Origin: Verrucomicrobiia bacterium
Lineage (GTDB): Bacteria; Verrucomicrobiota; Verrucomicrobiia; Verrucomicrobiales; Akkermansiaceae
Length of the DNA stretch: 64,000 bases
Assembly: GCA_947462875.1 (NCBI GenBank)
Contig: CANHQJ010000003.1
Span: forward strand, 1 to 64,000
Direction of reading: 5' to 3'
In this document: positions 63,065 to 64,000 of the stretch, piece by piece
Layout of the letters: each line of letters begins with the position of its first letter
How positions within the stretch are numbered: position 1 is the first letter of the stretch
Program-made: the position numbers and the translations under genes
Notes under the pieces: generated by a model
What the model was told of the DNA's origin: nothing
The model's database searches: none
What the model saw: only the letters and a program-made list of their open reading frames with translations

Positions 63065-63489
63065 TTATCTTACCCGACGTCAACGTTCTTATCTTTATGG
63101 CGGATCCTCAAAGTCCGTTTCATGAGGCGGCGAAATCATTTTTCCAAAAATATGCGGTAAAAGGCTGGGCTACCTGCCCCATCACAGAAAATGGCTTCAT
63201 GCGTATCATCGGACACCCGTCGTTCCCTAATTGTCCCGGCAGCGCGCAGATCGCTCGTGAAACCTTGCGACAATGGCAATCCACCCCCGGCCACCAATTC
63301 TGGACGGATGATGTCTCCCTCTGCGATACCAAGCTTTTCCCCACTCTCCCACCCGCCAAGCACCTCACCGACTGCTACTTGCTGGCACTCGCCGTGAAAC
63401 GGGGCGGAAAATTGGCCACCTTCGATCAACGCATCGATCCCGCCTGGGTGCGCGGCGGCCATCACGCGCTGTTGCTGGTGGAGGCGTAG
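63061..63489 (+). CDS. vapC: VapC-like PIN-domain toxin
   Basis: 142 residues. PIN-domain acids are present: PDVNVL, the glutamate of TENGF, TDCYLLALA and the aspartate of TFDQRI, which together bind Mg and cut RNA. VapC toxins cleave tRNA or rRNA and slow growth until neutralised. Overlap with vapB fits a type II system. Confidence 0.85.
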   Translation: MIILPDVNVLIFMADPQSPFHEAAKSFFQKYAVKGWATCPITENGFMRIIGHPSFPNCPGSAQIARETLRQWQSTPGHQFWTDDVSLCDTKLFPTLPPAKHLTDCYLLALAVKRGGKLATFDQRIDPAWVRGGHHALLLVEA

Positions 63490-63544
63490 CACTTGCCCGC
63501 CGGCAAACTTGACTCTGTCCTCTGGATCGCTAACCATCCATCAT

Positions 63545-64000
63545 ATGAGCAACCTCAAACGCGCTACGCCGTGGATGATCACCATCTCTTTTTTGTTGGT
63601 GTGTTATATCGCGGCGTATTACTGGCTCTACAAGGCGCGCTATAGGTATCACGGGATCGGATCGGGAGGCGTAGTTCATGTGGTGTTCCGACCACTGGCG
63701 CATTGGGACCATTCGCGCATGGTCAAAAAACGACAACGCGAGGCGCGCGATTTTTGCCAGGGAAAATGGCAAGGTAAAGGAACCTTTCGCGATGCGGATC
63801 TCAAACATCACAAAGTCACTTTTGAAGTCACCATAGACGGCGACAATCTCACTATCACCTCAGCCGATCACGATACGGTGTTGGTGGGGAAAACGTGGAA
63901 AATCCAGTCTTTCGATCACTCCTCAAAAATGCAAAAAGATGACTACGCTCCCCGAAAAACTCCGGAACTCAAAGCATTCAGCGCGCCCGCCCTGATGCCT
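63545..64000 (+). CDS. Membrane protein of unknown function (3' end cut by window)
   Basis: Begins at the ATG at 63545 and stays open to the right edge, 152 codons. The N-terminus has one helix (WMITISFLLVCYIAAYYWL), then a charged, histidine-rich soluble part with beta-type segments (KVTFEVTIDGDNLTITSA). No family recognised. It is lower in GC than its surroundings. Confidence 0.55.
   Translation, partial: MSNLKRATPWMITISFLLVCYIAAYYWLYKARYRYHGIGSGGVVHVVFRPLAHWDHSRMVKKRQREARDFCQGKWQGKGTFRDADLKHHKVTFEVTIDGDNLTITSADHDTVLVGKTWKIQSFDHSSKMQKDDYAPRKTPELKAFSAPALMP

Noticed and set aside
1-64000. Search for tRNA, rRNA, CRISPR arrays and IS elements
   Set aside because: Intergenic gaps are short and none shows a cloverleaf, regular spacers or a transposase frame.

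Overview
The window comes from a GC-rich, Gram-negative member of the Verrucomicrobiota, probably Verrucomicrobiae. The best lineage marker is the short basic protein at 38285-38440, which matches the small basic protein family shared by Chlamydiota and Verrucomicrobiota. The helical-repeat secreted proteins, the sulfatase with EF-hands and the Tat-exported Gfo/Idh/MocA oxidoreductase fit the same phylum. LpxD and an OmpH/Skp chaperone show an LPS outer membrane. Most genes are chromosomal housekeeping. I see no rRNA, tRNA, CRISPR array, transposase or integrase.

Layout: 1-6.2 kb holds an alpha/alpha-toroid protein cut by the left edge, penicillin-binding protein 2 and an AddB/RecB-type nuclease. 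6.2-8.7 kb (minus) is a lysine/peptidoglycan operon, dapF-dapA-dapB. 8.8-13.2 kb (minus) has five short genes of mostly unknown role, an azurin-like blue copper protein and the Kup potassium transporter. 13.4-15.5 kb is a secreted coiled-coil/TPR protein. 15.5-21.8 kb (minus) carries an L,D-transpeptidase, a GT2 glycosyltransferase, LpxD, OmpH, an RluD-type pseudouridine synthase and CysK. 21.8-27.7 kb (minus) has a flavoprotein oxidase, two related helical-repeat proteins and HemL. 27.8-41 kb (mostly plus) is mixed: an SH3-like protein, an amidohydrolase followed by an apparently inserted secreted protein, an aldehyde dehydrogenase, a sulfatase, an FG-GAP protein, glycerate kinase with a HupE-like protein, the small basic protein, an RsuA-type pseudouridine synthase and a sugar-kinase-like protein. 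40.7-44.5 kb (minus) is a three-gene flavin electron-transfer operon: a NosR-like FMN/iron-sulfur membrane protein, ApbE and an unknown secreted protein. 44.6-49.6 kb holds a Gfo/Idh oxidoreductase, MsrB, MTA phosphorylase, a gingipain-like caspase-fold protein and a cysteine-containing protein. 49.7-53.2 kb is a cbb3 oxidase operon (ccoS, fused ccoNO, ccoQ, one-haem ccoP). 53.3-57.2 kb has aroC, two unknown membrane proteins, panD and a small kinase. 57.3-61.2 kb (minus) is nusA-infB-rbfA. 61.5-64 kb ends with an entericidin-like lipopeptide, a TraB/GumN protein, a VapBC-type toxin-antitoxin pair and a membrane protein cut by the right edge.

The most unexpected signal is not a gene. It is an AT-rich 16-bp dyad, TACTAT-N4-(A/C)TAGTA, present four times (plus one weaker copy) between 22.3 and 49.8 kb. 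Most copies lie inside unrelated genes and force codons that are rare here, so the DNA itself seems to be the functional unit. Also notable are a 34-bp direct repeat that duplicates the end of the amidohydrolase gene on both sides of a small secreted-protein gene, a 20-bp perfect palindrome upstream of nusA, a dispersed inverted repeat in intergenic DNA, concentration of the rare Leu codons TTA and CTA in the pentamer GTTAG/CTAAC, and several promoters placed so close to the start codon that leaderless mRNA is likely.
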